Of a DNA stretch of 64,000 nucleotides, positions 39,300 to 48,006 are shown piece after piece (the stretch's first letter is position 1; every line of letters starts with the position of its first letter). The notes beneath the pieces were generated by a model, which saw only the letters and a program-made list of their open reading frames with translations, made no database searches and was not told the origin of the DNA. This DNA comes from Streptomyces roseoviridis (GTDB taxonomy: Bacteria > Actinomycetota > Actinomycetes > Streptomycetales > Streptomycetaceae), in NCBI RefSeq assembly GCF_039535235.1, contig NZ_BAAAWU010000001.1:5456001-5520000 (forward strand), in the 5' to 3' direction. Both the position numbers and the translations under genes were made by a program.

Positions 39300-39338
39300 C
39301 CTGCCCCTTCGCCGGCCGGCCGTGGCACAGTGACCACC

Positions 39339-39836
39339 ATGATCGTGCCCGAGATACGGATACGCGAGGCGCGAGCCGCCGACGAGCCCGCCCTCGCCGA
39401 GCTGGACCGCACCACCTGGTCGCCGCTTCACGCCGTGACGCCCCCTCCGGAGCCGGGCCGGCCCTTCTACGACGAACGGCACCGGCCCGAGCACTTCCTG
39501 GTCGCGGAGCTCGGGGGAGCGGTCGTCGGCTACGTCCGGGTCGTCCCGCCCACCCGGCTGGCCTGCAACGCCCACGTCCGCCAGATCCAGGGCCTCGCCG
39601 TCGACGCCGCCGCGCGCGGCCGGGGCGTGGCCCGCGCCCTGCTGCGCGCCGCGGCGGACCGCGCCCGCGCCGACGGCGCCACCCGCCTCACCCTCCGCGT
39701 GCTCGGCCACAACGCCCCGGCGCGGTCCCTCTACGAGAGCGAGGGCTTCCGGGTCGAGGGCGTCCTGCGGGGCGAGTTCCTGCTGGACGGGGCCTACGTG
39801 GACGACATCCTGATGGGCCGCCCGCTGACGGACTGA
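39339..39836 (+). CDS. GNAT-family N-acetyltransferase
   Basis: 165 aa. Acetyl-CoA-binding motif IQGLAVDAAARGRGVARALL (Q/RxxGxG/A type) and the C-terminal HNAPARSLYESEGFRVEG are clear. ATG at 39339. Possible targets include protein N-termini, amino acids or small amines; none is indicated. Convergent with the TetR gene, with a GC hairpin between. Confidence 0.93.
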   Translation: MIVPEIRIREARAADEPALAELDRTTWSPLHAVTPPPEPGRPFYDERHRPEHFLVAELGGAVVGYVRVVPPTRLACNAHVRQIQGLAVDAAARGRGVARALLRAAADRARADGATRLTLRVLGHNAPARSLYESEGFRVEGVLRGEFLLDGAYVDDILMGRPLTD

Positions 39837-39840
39837 CCGT

Positions 39841-39875
39841 GCGCCGCCCCCGCCGGACCGGTCCGCAGGGGGCGC
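39841..39875. terminator. GC-rich hairpin between GNAT and TetR genes
   Basis: GCCCCC (39846-39851) pairs with GGGGGC (39868-39873) around the palindrome GGACCGGTCC. Plausible terminator for the plus-strand gene; no clear T-run. Confidence 0.5.
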
Positions 39876-39978
39876 TGCCCTTTGCCGCTGCCCGCCGGGC
39901 CCTCGGCCCCGCACGGGCGGGCAACCGCTCCGCCTTCGGCCCCCCGGGGCGCGGGAGGGAACACGGGCGGCCCCGGGA

Positions 39979-40614
39979 TCACACGTCCCGGCCCGGCAGC
40001 GGGATGCCGCCCGTCAGGCCCCGCAGGCACCGCACCGCCAGGGCCGCCGGTCCTTCCCCGCCCCGTAGGGGCGCGTCCGTCGGGGCCCAGGTCTCCAGCG
40101 CGATGCGGATCGCGGCGGTGGCGGCCGCGGCGGTCAGGCGGAGGTCCACGGGGTCGGCGTCGGGGCCCGCGAGGGCGGCCAGGACGTCGCGGAGGCGTTC
40201 CTCGGACTCCTGGTTGACCCGGTACCAGACGGCCCGCAGGGCCGGGTCGTGCTCCGCCGCGCGCAGCAGCCCGCGGGTCCAGCGCAGGCCCTCCGCCGCC
40301 TCCTCGCCCGCCGCGGCCAGGGACGAGGCGACGGACCGTTCCAGGGCCGCGGCCAGGTCCGTGCCCGGCGGGGTGGCGGCGAGTTCGGCGCGCCAGCGGT
40401 CGGCGCCGCCCGCGAGGAGCGGGGCGACCGCGTCCTGCTTGGAGCGGAAGTAGCGGTAGAAGGTGCGCAGCGCGACCCCGGCCCGCTGGGCGATGTCCTC
40501 GGCGGTGGTGTCGTCGGGCCCGCGCTCGGTGAACAGCTCCGCGGCGGCGCGGGCGATGTCGAGCTGGGTGGCGGCCTTGCGGCGCTCCGTCAGGGAGGGG
40601 GGCTTGGTGCTCAC
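39979..40614 (-). CDS. TetR-family regulator
   Basis: 211 aa. HTH in DDTTAEDIAQRAGVALRTFYRYF near residues 33-55. GTG start at 40614 (protein begins MSTKPPSLTE). It is divergent from an SDR gene, with 118 bp between starts that contain a small dyad, so it probably represses that gene and itself. Ligand unknown. Confidence 0.92.
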   Translation of the reverse strand: MSTKPPSLTERRKAATQLDIARAAAELFTERGPDDTTAEDIAQRAGVALRTFYRYFRSKQDAVAPLLAGGADRWRAELAATPPGTDLAAALERSVASSLAAAGEEAAEGLRWTRGLLRAAEHDPALRAVWYRVNQESEERLRDVLAALAGPDADPVDLRLTAAAATAAIRIALETWAPTDAPLRGGEGPAALAVRCLRGLTGGIPLPGRDV

Positions 40615-40663
40615 CCCACCCAGCGTACGCCCGCCGCTGCCATCCGTGCACAGTGTGCAGATC

Positions 40664-40678
40664 TGGCAAAACGTGCCA
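40664..40678. promoter_or_regulatory. Operator-like dyad between TetR and SDR genes
   Basis: TGGCA-AAACG-TGCCA, a 15-bp inverted repeat 50 bp from the TetR start and 55 bp from the SDR start. A CAGATCTG palindrome lies just left of it. Placement fits a TetR operator. Confidence 0.5.
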
Positions 40679-40732
40679 CTAAGGCGTACGGTTGCCACCG
40701 TTCCGGAGGTTTGAGATCGAGAGGTTGCCGTC

Positions 40733-41527
40733 ATGAACCAGCTGACCCGTTACGAAGGACGCCGCGCACTCGTCACCGGCGGCGGCTCCGGCATCGGGCA
40801 GGCCACCGTGCTGCGCATGCTGGCCGAGGGCGGCACCGTCGTCGCCGCCGACATCAGCGAGGACGGGCTCAAGGACACCGTCGCCAAGGCGGGCGACGCC
40901 GCCGGCCGCCTCACCACCCTCGTGGTGGACATCGCCGACGAGAGCTCCGTGCGCGAGGGCGTCGCCGCCGCCGTCACCGCCCTCGGCGGCCTGGACGTGC
41001 TCGTCAACGCGGCCGGCGTCCTGCGCTCCTCGCACACCCACGAGACCGGCCTCGACGCCTTCGAGCAGGTGATCCGGATCAACCTCACCGGCACCTTCCT
41101 CGTCATCCGCGAGGCCATACCGGCGCTCCTGGAGGGCGACGGCCCGGCCGTCGTCAACTTCTCCTCCACCTCGGCGATGTTCGCCCACCCCTACATGGCG
41201 GCCTACGCGGCCAGCAAGGGCGGCATCCAGTCCATGACCCACGCCCTCGCCGCCGAGTACGCCAAGCAGGGCATCCGCTTCACCGCCGTCCAGCCCGGCT
41301 CCATCTCCTCCGGCATGACCGACGGCTCCGGCGCCAGCCGGCAGTCCGTCGGCCCCGGCCTGCCCGAGGACACCGACTGGTCCCTCTTCGCCAAGCTCGC
41401 CCCCGCCCTCGGCCACGGCTTCGCCGGCCCGGAGACCGTCGCCGGTGTCGTCGCCATGCTCGCCAGCGAGGACGGGAAGTTCATCACCGGCACCGAGGTC
41501 CGCGTCGACGGCGGCACCCACTTCTGA
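40733..41527 (+). CDS. Short-chain dehydrogenase/reductase
   Basis: 264 aa. Cofactor motif VTGGGSGIG, NAAG in LVNAAGVLRSS, catalytic Ser in NFSSTSAMF and YAASK (Tyr and Lys). The C-terminus GTEVRVDGGTHF is typical of classical SDRs. ATG at 40733. Divergent from a TetR gene that probably controls it. An acidic residue (AADIS) after strand 2 suggests NAD(H) preference. Substrate unknown. Confidence 0.94.
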   Translation: MNQLTRYEGRRALVTGGGSGIGQATVLRMLAEGGTVVAADISEDGLKDTVAKAGDAAGRLTTLVVDIADESSVREGVAAAVTALGGLDVLVNAAGVLRSSHTHETGLDAFEQVIRINLTGTFLVIREAIPALLEGDGPAVVNFSSTSAMFAHPYMAAYAASKGGIQSMTHALAAEYAKQGIRFTAVQPGSISSGMTDGSGASRQSVGPGLPEDTDWSLFAKLAPALGHGFAGPETVAGVVAMLASEDGKFITGTEVRVDGGTHF

Positions 41528-41556
41528 GCCCCCCGACGAGGACGGAGACCGGGTCC

Positions 41557-41681
41557 GGTCCGGCGCCTCCGTAGCACCAGGGCCTGGTCCGGCGCCTCCA
41601 TACCCCTACGAGGGCCCGGTCCGGCCTCCGCGTACCCCTACGAGAGCCCGGTCCGGCCCCCGCGTACCCCTACCCGGGGCC
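41557..41681. repeat. Four tandem 32-bp units reaching into a gene end
   Basis: Units at 41557-41585 (29 bp), 41586-41617, 41618-41649 and 41650-41681 share GGTCCGGC and TACCCCTACGAG. The last unit covers the stop and final codons of the DUF4240 gene (stop at 41670-41672), so the array grew out of, or into, that gene end. Confidence 0.8.
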
Positions 41682-42191
41682 GAACCGGGCCCACAGCCGT
41701 GGGAAGCGGGCCGCGAGCACGGCGTCGTCGTCCAGGTCGAACGGCGTGCCCTCCGGCTCCGCGCCCGGCGGCGGGATCCCCAGGTCCGGCGTCTCCGCGC
41801 CGGTCAGCTGCTCGTACGCCTCGTCCGCCGCGAAGCCCAGCTCCTCGCCGTCCCCGTCGATCTCCTCGTCGAAGTCCTCCAGCAGCTCCGCCAGCGCGTC
41901 CGGATCGTGCACCCCGCCCTCGAAGACCTCCCGGCCCTGGGCGATCAGCCAGCAGCGGAACCAGTCGAAGGCCTCCTCGCCCGCCCCGCCGAGCAGCACC
42001 GCCGCCGCGCCCCGCAGGTCCCAGGTGTACGCGCGGTTGTAGCGGGCCTCGAAATGGCGGGCGAAGTCGACCACGGAGTCCGGATCGAGCTGCGTCAGGC
42101 GCTCGACGAGCAGGTCGGCGTGCTCCTCCGGGTCGCCCTCGGCGCGCTCCCGGGTGGAGTCGATGATCTCCCAGAACTCCGTCTCGTCCAT
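41670..42191 (-). CDS. DUF4240 protein
   Basis: 173 aa, very acidic, soluble. DUF4240 features: MDETEFWEIIDSTRE at the start, then YNRAYTWDLRGAAAVLLGG and FDWFRCWLIAQG. Start at ATG 42191 (in-frame upstream codons to 42311 are not family-like). Function unknown; such proteins are often near polymorphic toxin or regulatory genes but nothing here shows that. Its end lies inside a 32-bp repeat array. Confidence 0.88.
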   Translation of the reverse strand: MDETEFWEIIDSTRERAEGDPEEHADLLVERLTQLDPDSVVDFARHFEARYNRAYTWDLRGAAAVLLGGAGEEAFDWFRCWLIAQGREVFEGGVHDPDALAELLEDFDEEIDGDGEELGFAADEAYEQLTGAETPDLGIPPPGAEPEGTPFDLDDDAVLAARFPRLWARFGPG

Positions 42192-42289
42192 CACGGGACC
42201 AGCATCGTGGGTCGCGCGCGGTGACGCACGCCGAAGGGCCGAAAACAATCCGGACAGAAGATGTCGTACTTTCCTGCCAGGCTCCTCGC

Positions 42290-43219
42290 ATGACCGCTGA
42301 AACGAAGCCACTCGCCGACCGCGTCTGCCTCGTCGCCGGAGCCACCCGCGGAGCCGGCCGCGCCATCGCCGTCCAGCTCGGCGCCGCCGGAGCCACCGTG
42401 TACGTCACCGGCCGCACCACCCGCGACCGGGTCAGCGAGGTCGGCCGCACCACCGAGACCATCGAGGAGACCGCCGAACTCGTCACCGAGGCCGGCGGCT
42501 CGGGCATCGCCGTGCCCACCGACCACCTGGAGCCCGAGCAGGTCCGCGACCTGGCCGACCGCATCGACCGCGTCCACGGCCGGCTCGACGTCCTCGTCAA
42601 CGACGTCTGGGGCGGCGAGCACCTCATCGGCTCGACCTTCGGCAAGAAGACCTGGGACATCGACCTCACCGACGGCCTGCGGATGCTCGAACTCGGCGTG
42701 AAGACCCACCTGATCACCTCGCACGCCCTGGTGCCGCTGCTCATCCGCCACCCCGGCGGCCTCGTCGTCGAGGTCACCGACGGCACCACCGCGTACAACG
42801 GCACCCACTACCGCGAGAACCTCTTCTACGACCTCGCCAAGAACGCCCCGATCCGGATGGCCTTCGGCCTCGCGAAGGAGCTCGCGGACGCGGCCTGCAC
42901 GGCCGTCTCGATCAGCCCCGGCTGGCTCAGGTCCGAGCAGATGCTCGCCCACTTCGGCGTCACCGAGGACACCTGGCGCGAGGCGACGAGGCAACTGCCC
43001 GACTTCGCCGTCTCCGAGTCCCCCGTCTACGTCGGCCGGGCCGTCGCCGCCCTCGCCGCCGACCCCGACCGGGCCCGCTGGAACGGCCGGTCCCTCGACA
43101 GCGGACAGCTCGCGCGGGAGTACGGCTTCACCGACGCCGACGGATCCCGGCCCGACTCCTGGGGCTTCATGCTGGCCAAGGAGAGCGACCCGGACACCCG
43201 GGTGGAGGACTACCGGTAG
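42290..43219 (+). CDS. SDR-family oxidoreductase
   Basis: 309 aa. Cofactor motif CLVAGATRGAGRAIAVQLG with TGRTTRD (Arg suggests NADP). The NAG motif is replaced by LVNDVWGGE, and the active-site Tyr-Lys appears as FYDLAKNAPIRM rather than YxxxK followed by the usual helix. This is the subgroup seen in actinobacteria and fungi as SDR family oxidoreductase of unknown substrate. ATG 42290. The stop is part of an inverted repeat with the convergent WYL gene. Confidence 0.88.
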   Translation: MTAETKPLADRVCLVAGATRGAGRAIAVQLGAAGATVYVTGRTTRDRVSEVGRTTETIEETAELVTEAGGSGIAVPTDHLEPEQVRDLADRIDRVHGRLDVLVNDVWGGEHLIGSTFGKKTWDIDLTDGLRMLELGVKTHLITSHALVPLLIRHPGGLVVEVTDGTTAYNGTHYRENLFYDLAKNAPIRMAFGLAKELADAACTAVSISPGWLRSEQMLAHFGVTEDTWREATRQLPDFAVSESPVYVGRAVAALAADPDRARWNGRSLDSGQLAREYGFTDADGSRPDSWGFMLAKESDPDTRVEDYR

Positions 43220-43250
43220 GCCGTTCGCCGCCCGGGCCCGGCTACCGGTA
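43211..43250. terminator. Inverted repeat formed by two convergent stops
   Basis: TACCGGTAG (43211-43219) and CTACCGGTA (43242-43250) pair over 9 bp; both contain the final Tyr-Arg-stop codons of the two facing genes. The stem could act as a weak two-way terminator. Confidence 0.55.
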
Positions 43251-44204
43251 GCGGTCCGCCATGGCCCGGGCGGCCTGCGCGAACCGTTCGCGCAGCGCCG
43301 CCGGGGCGAGGACCTCCGCCTCCGCACCGAGCCCCAGCAACTGGCCGAAGGCGACCTCCTCGTTCTCCACCCGCACGGTGACGCGCACCCGGCCGTCCGC
43401 CTCCCGGACCCCCGCCGCCAGCGCCTCCTCGGCCGCCGCCCGGTCCGTCACGTACGGCAGCCGCCGCGCCCCCGCCTCCGAGAGCAGCAGCTCCACCTCG
43501 GCCCGCAGCAGCGAGCGCGCGAACTCGGCGGACCGCTCGGCCCAGAACGCCGCCAGATCGAAGTCCGGATCCCGGACGAAACGTTCCTCGCGCACCTCGA
43601 CCGCGCTGAACCGGTCCACCCGGTACGTCCGCCACGCCGTGCCCGCCCGGGCGCACACGTACCAGACCCCCGCCTTCAGGACGAGCCCGTACGGCTCCAG
43701 GTCCCGCTCCACCTCGCCGTCACCCCGCCGGTAGCGGGCCGACACGGGCCGGTCGTCCCAGACGGCCTCCGCGACCGGAGCGAGCAGCCTGGGCGTCTGC
43801 GGCTCCTGGTACCAGCCCGGCGCGTCCAGGTGGAAGCGCTGCGCCGCCGAGCGGGGAGCGTCCGCCAGCGACGGCAGCAGCGCGGCCGACACCTTCAGGC
43901 GGGCCGCCGAGGCCGCGTCCTCAAGGCCCATGTCCCGCAGCGCGCCCGGCAGCCCGGACAGGAACAGCGCCTCCGCCTCGCCGCGCGCGAGCCCCGTCAG
44001 CCGGGTCCGGTAGCCGCCCACCAGGCGGTAGCCGCCCGCCCGGCCCCGGTCCGCGTACACGGGAACCCCCGCCTCCGAGAGGGCGAGGGCATCGCGGGTG
44101 ACGGTCCGCTCCGACACCTCAAGCTCGGCCGCGAGCTCGGCGGCGGTCATGGACGGGCGGTTCTGCAGCAGCAGGACCATCTTGATGAGACGAGCGGCAC
44201 GCAT
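43242..44204 (-). CDS. YafY-type HTH regulator with WYL domain
   Basis: 320 aa. N-terminal winged helix (TAAELAAELEVSERTVTRDALAL), then the WYL domain (VSARYRRGDGEVERDLEPYGLVLKAGVWYVCAR, of which the key W-Y-V variant is GVWYVCA) and the C-terminal WCX part. Such proteins sense single-stranded nucleic acid or small ligands. It lies 45 bp after the aceE stop on the same strand and may be partly co-transcribed; target unknown. Confidence 0.92.
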   Translation of the reverse strand: MRAARLIKMVLLLQNRPSMTAAELAAELEVSERTVTRDALALSEAGVPVYADRGRAGGYRLVGGYRTRLTGLARGEAEALFLSGLPGALRDMGLEDAASAARLKVSAALLPSLADAPRSAAQRFHLDAPGWYQEPQTPRLLAPVAEAVWDDRPVSARYRRGDGEVERDLEPYGLVLKAGVWYVCARAGTAWRTYRVDRFSAVEVREERFVRDPDFDLAAFWAERSAEFARSLLRAEVELLLSEAGARRLPYVTDRAAAEEALAAGVREADGRVRVTVRVENEEVAFGQLLGLGAEAEVLAPAALRERFAQAARAMADRYR

Positions 44205-44249
44205 GACTCCATCATGCGTGCCGCTCGACCGACCTCTTTCGAGTGGCCC

Positions 44250-46961
44250 TTACAGGCCGTAGCGCTCCCGCGCCTCCTTCACGGCCGTCGCCTGGACCTC
44301 GCCGCGGCGGGCGAGCTGGGCCAGGGCGGCGACCACGATCGACTGGGCGTCGACGCCGAAGTGGCGGCGGGCGGCCTCACGGGTGTCCGACAGACCGAAG
44401 CCGTCGGCGCCCAGCGAGCTGTAGTCCTGCTCGACCCACTGCGCGATCTGGTCCGGGACCTGACGCATGTAGTCGGACACGGCAAGGACCGGGGACTCCA
44501 CGCCCGCCAGCGCCTGGCGGACGTACGGCACGCGCTCCTCGCCGCGCAGGAGGGCCGCGTCGGCCTCCAGCGCGTCGCGGCGCAGCTCGGTCCAGGAGGT
44601 CGCGGACCACACGTCGGCGGCCACGCCCCACTCGGCGGCGAGCAGCTTCTGCGCCTCCAGGGCCCAGTGGATGGCGGTGCCGGAGGACAGCAGCTGGATG
44701 CGCGAGGCGTTCGCGGGCAGCTCCAGGCCGGCCGACTCGGCCGTGTTGAAGCGGTACAGGCCCTTGATGATGCCCTCGTCGATCCCGGCGCCGGCCGGCT
44801 TGGCCGGCTGCGGCATCGGCTCGTTGTAGACGGTGAGGTAGTAGAAGACGTTCTGGTCCTCGCCCTCGGCCGCCTCGCCGTACATGCGGCGCAGGCCCTC
44901 CTTGACGATGGCCGCGACCTCGTAGGCGAACGCCGGGTCGTAGGTCAGCGCCGCCGGGTTGGTGGCCGCGATCATCGGGGAGTGGCCGTCGGCGTGCTGG
45001 AGGCCCTCACCGGTCAGGGTGGTGCGGCCGGCGGTGGCGCCGACGAGGAAGCCGCGGCCGAGCTGGTCGCCGAGCTGCCACATCTGGTCGGCGGTCCGCT
45101 GCCAGCCGAACATCGAGTAGAAGATGTAGAACGGGATCATCGCCTCGCCGTGCGTCGCGTACGACGTCGAAGCGGCGATGAAGTCGGCCATCGAGCCGGC
45201 CTCGGTGATGCCCTCGTTCAGGATCTGGCCGTTGACGGCCTCCTTGTAGTACATCAGCTGGTCGCGGTCGACCGGCTCGTACGTCTGGCCCTTCGGCGAG
45301 TAGATGCCGAGCGAGGGGAACAGCGACTCCATGCCGAAGGTGCGGGCCTCGTCGGGGACGATCGGCACCCAGCGCTTGCCGGTCTCCTTGTCGCGGACCA
45401 GGTCCTTGATCAGGCGCACGAAGGCCATCGTGGTGGCGACGGACTGCGAGCCGGAGCCCTTGTCGAAGGCGGCGAAGGTCTTCTCGGCGGGGGCGGGCAG
45501 CGGCGCGAGCGGGTGCACGCGGCGGGCCGGGGCCGGGCCGCCGAGGGCCGCGCGGCGCTCCTGGAGGTAGCGGACCTCGGGGGAGTCGGCGCCGGGGTGG
45601 CCGTAGGGGACCACGCCGTCGACGAACTGCGCGTCGGAGATCGGGAGCCCGAGGAGGTCCCGCATGTTCTTGAACTCGTCCGTCGACAGCTTCTTCATCT
45701 GGTGGTTCGCGTTCTTCGACGCGAAGCCCTCACCGAGGGTGAAGCCCTTGACGGTCTGCGCCAGGATGACGGTCGGCGCGCCCTTGAACTCGACGGCGGC
45801 CTTGTACGCGGCGTACACCTTGCGCGGCTCGTGGCCGCCGCGGGAGAGGTGGAAGCACTCGAGGATCTTGTCGTCGCTCAGCAGCTTCGCCATCTCGACG
45901 AGCGCCGGGTCCTTGCCGAAGAAGTCCTCGCGGATGTAGGCGGCGTCGCGGGTCTGGTACGTCTGGACCTGCGCGTCCGGCACCTCGCGGAGGCGGCGGA
46001 CCAGGGCGCCGGTGGTGTCGAGCGCGAACAGCTCGTCCCAGGCGTTGCCCCACAGGGACTTGATCACGTTCCAGCCGGCGCCGCGGAACTGGGCCTCCAG
46101 CTCCTGCACGATCTTGAAGTTGGCGCGGACCGGGCCGTCGAGGCGCTGCAGGTTGCAGTTGACGACGAAGGTCAGGTTGTCCAGACCCTCGCGGGCCGCC
46201 AGCGCGAGGGCGGCGGTCGACTCGGGCTCGTCCATCTCGCCGTCGCCGAGGAAGGCCCAGACGTGCGAGGAGGAGACGTCCTTGATGCCGCGGTTGGTCA
46301 GGTAGCGGTTGAAGCGCGCCTGGTAGATCGCGGAGAGCGGGCCGAGGCCCATGGAGACGGTGGGGAACTCCCACAGCCAGGGCAGGCGGCGCGGGTGCGG
46401 GTAGGAGGGCAGGCCGTTGCCGCCGGCCTCCTGCCGGAAGTTGTCGAGGTGCGTCTCGTTCAGACGGCCGTCGAGGAAGGCGCGGGCGTAGATGCCGGGG
46501 GAGGCGTGGCCCTGGATGTAGAGCTGGTCGCCGGAGCCGGCGGCGTCACCGGACTCCTTGCCCTTGAAGAAGTGGTTGAAGCCGGTCTCGTAGAGCCAGG
46601 CCGCGGAGGCGAAGGTGGCGATGTGGCCGCCGACGCCGTGCTTGGAGCCCCGGGTGACCATCGCGGCCGCGTTCCAGCGGTTCCAGGCGGTGATCTTCCG
46701 CTCCATCTCCTCGTCGCCGTCGATGACCGGCTCGGCGGAGGTGGGGATGGTGTTGACGTAGTCCGTCTCCAGGAGCTTGGGCAGGGCCAGGCCCGCGCCC
46801 TCGGCGTGCTGGAGCGTGCGGCGCATCAGGTAGGCGGCCCGGTGCGGGCCGGCGGCCTTGGTGACGGCGTCGAGGGAGGCCGCCCACTCGGCGGTCTCCT
46901 CGGTGTCACGGTCCGGGAGCTGGTCGAGCTCGCTCGGAATCTTGCCTACGGGATCGGTCAT
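44250..46961 (-). CDS. aceE: Pyruvate dehydrogenase E1 component (homodimeric)
   Basis: 903-aa thiamine-diphosphate enzyme that decarboxylates pyruvate and loads acetyl onto the lipoyl E2. TPP-binding motif GDGEMDEPES followed 24 residues on by NCNLQ; also SKHGVGGHIATFASAA, GHASPGIYARAFL and the E1-specific NSSGTAIHW-like region (LLSSGTAIHWALEA). ATG at 46961 has GGAAGG upstream. No E2 gene adjoins it; the E2-like SucB and Lpd are 1 kb away behind a GntR gene, matching the actinobacterial mixed PDH-ODH arrangement. Confidence 0.97.
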   Translation of the reverse strand: MTDPVGKIPSELDQLPDRDTEETAEWAASLDAVTKAAGPHRAAYLMRRTLQHAEGAGLALPKLLETDYVNTIPTSAEPVIDGDEEMERKITAWNRWNAAAMVTRGSKHGVGGHIATFASAAWLYETGFNHFFKGKESGDAAGSGDQLYIQGHASPGIYARAFLDGRLNETHLDNFRQEAGGNGLPSYPHPRRLPWLWEFPTVSMGLGPLSAIYQARFNRYLTNRGIKDVSSSHVWAFLGDGEMDEPESTAALALAAREGLDNLTFVVNCNLQRLDGPVRANFKIVQELEAQFRGAGWNVIKSLWGNAWDELFALDTTGALVRRLREVPDAQVQTYQTRDAAYIREDFFGKDPALVEMAKLLSDDKILECFHLSRGGHEPRKVYAAYKAAVEFKGAPTVILAQTVKGFTLGEGFASKNANHQMKKLSTDEFKNMRDLLGLPISDAQFVDGVVPYGHPGADSPEVRYLQERRAALGGPAPARRVHPLAPLPAPAEKTFAAFDKGSGSQSVATTMAFVRLIKDLVRDKETGKRWVPIVPDEARTFGMESLFPSLGIYSPKGQTYEPVDRDQLMYYKEAVNGQILNEGITEAGSMADFIAASTSYATHGEAMIPFYIFYSMFGWQRTADQMWQLGDQLGRGFLVGATAGRTTLTGEGLQHADGHSPMIAATNPAALTYDPAFAYEVAAIVKEGLRRMYGEAAEGEDQNVFYYLTVYNEPMPQPAKPAGAGIDEGIIKGLYRFNTAESAGLELPANASRIQLLSSGTAIHWALEAQKLLAAEWGVAADVWSATSWTELRRDALEADAALLRGEERVPYVRQALAGVESPVLAVSDYMRQVPDQIAQWVEQDYSSLGADGFGLSDTREAARRHFGVDAQSIVVAALAQLARRGEVQATAVKEARERYGL

Positions 46962-47069
46962 GATCGCCGCCTTCCGGACAGGTGGGGGTGGAGATAAGGG
47001 GGCCTTGTCTGGCAGGACAGGGCGGAGGGCCGGGGTACGGCCCGCCGAAGACTGTAAGCCGCCGATCGA

Positions 47070-47079
47070 TGATCGATCA
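47070..47079. promoter_or_regulatory. TGATCGATCA palindrome upstream of aceE
   Basis: Perfect 10-bp palindrome about 110 bp before the aceE start, with an overlapping GATCGAT direct repeat at 47064-47070. Placement between gntR and aceE makes it a candidate operator for the GntR protein. The rest of 46962-47200 shows nothing I can name. Confidence 0.45.
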
Positions 47080-47200
47080 AAGCTTCGCAGAGAAAAAGAT
47101 GCCCGAAGCGCCAAAGTCGGCACAGGGTGCCGTGAAGAAGGGCACCCGGTGCCTTGTTTTCGTAGGTGGGCCTTGGCTTCTGAGAGCTCCCTCGCACAAA

Positions 47201-47233
47201 CGAGCGGGCCCGCCGTCAAGGCGGACCCGCTCG
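47201..47233 (-). terminator. Terminator hairpin after gntR
   Basis: CGAGCGGGCCCGCC (47201-47214), loop GTCAA, GGCGGACCCGCTCG (47220-47233): 14 bp with one mismatch, 27 bp after the GntR stop. Confidence 0.75.
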
Positions 47234-47259
47234 CGCGAAGGCCGGAAGGGACCGGTGCG

Positions 47260-47883
47260 TCAGGCGCGCGGGGCGCAGCCCAGCACGTGCGCCTTCACCA
47301 GCGCCCCGATGTTCGGATCCGCCCTGCGGAAGGCTTCCACCAGTTCCTGGTGCTCCTCCGCGTACGACTTCTGCACCGTGCCCAGCCACCGGATCGACAG
47401 GGCCGTGAACACCTCGATGCCGAGCCCCTCCCAGGTGTGCAGCAGCACGCCGTTGCCCGCCGCCTTCACCAGCTCCCGGTGGAACGCCACCGTGTGCCGC
47501 ACCTGCGCCGTGCCGTCGGAGGCCGCGTCCGCCTCGTACAGGGCCGCCACGTGCGGCTCCAGCGCCGAGCAGTCCGCCGACAGCCGGGGCGCCGCCAGCT
47601 CCGCCGCGATCTGCTCCAGACCGGCCCTGACCGGGTAGCTCTCCTCCAGGTCGGCCGCCGTCAGATTGCGCACCCGTACGCCCTTGTTGGGCGCCGACTC
47701 GATCAGCCGCAGCGACTCCAGCTCCCGCAGCGCCTCGCGGACGGGGGTCTGGGAGACCTCCAGCTCCGTCGCGATCCGTCGCTCCACGATGCGCTCGCCC
47801 GGCTTCCAGCGGCCGCTGACGATGCCCTCCACGATGTGCTCGCGGATCTGCTCGCGCAGCGAATGGACGACGGGCATGGTCAT
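47260..47883 (-). CDS. GntR-family (FCD/FadR type) regulator, likely pyruvate-dehydrogenase regulator
   Basis: 207 aa. N-terminal winged helix (LREQIREHIVEGIVSGRWKP, LEVSQTPVREALRELESLRL) and an all-helical FCD ligand domain with metal-site His residues (FHRELVKAAGNG, EEHQELVEAFRRAD). It lies directly upstream of aceE on the same strand, as pdhR does in E. coli, so control of aceE by pyruvate or a related acid is a reasonable inference. ATG 47883; ATG two codons later is possible. Its own leader has a TTGTCTAAGTGTCC segment that may be an operator. Confidence 0.9.
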   Translation of the reverse strand: MTMPVVHSLREQIREHIVEGIVSGRWKPGERIVERRIATELEVSQTPVREALRELESLRLIESAPNKGVRVRNLTAADLEESYPVRAGLEQIAAELAAPRLSADCSALEPHVAALYEADAASDGTAQVRHTVAFHRELVKAAGNGVLLHTWEGLGIEVFTALSIRWLGTVQKSYAEEHQELVEAFRRADPNIGALVKAHVLGCAPRA

Positions 47884-47927
47884 GGGAGGCCGCTCCTTAG
47901 GGAGTCACTGGACACTTAGACAATACG

Positions 47928-47969
47928 GCGGCGCCCCCGCCCGGAAACACATCCGGACGGGGGCGCCGC
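47928..47969 (-). terminator. Terminator hairpin after sucB
   Basis: An 18-bp stem with one mismatch: arms 47928-47945 (GCGGCGCCCCCGCCCGGA) and 47952-47969, loop AACACA. It lies 38 bp beyond the sucB stop on the minus strand and ends the lpd-sucB transcript. Confidence 0.85.
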
Positions 47970-48006
47970 AGGTGAGGCTTGTTACGTTGCCTTTCGGCCC
48001 CGCGCC

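Noticed and set aside
36084..39308. Long plus-strand frame running from the repeat block through the flavoprotein and epimerase genes into the GNAT gene
   Set aside because: Shadow frame of Arg/Gly/Ala-rich peptide; only its end (from 39339) is the real acetyltransferase.
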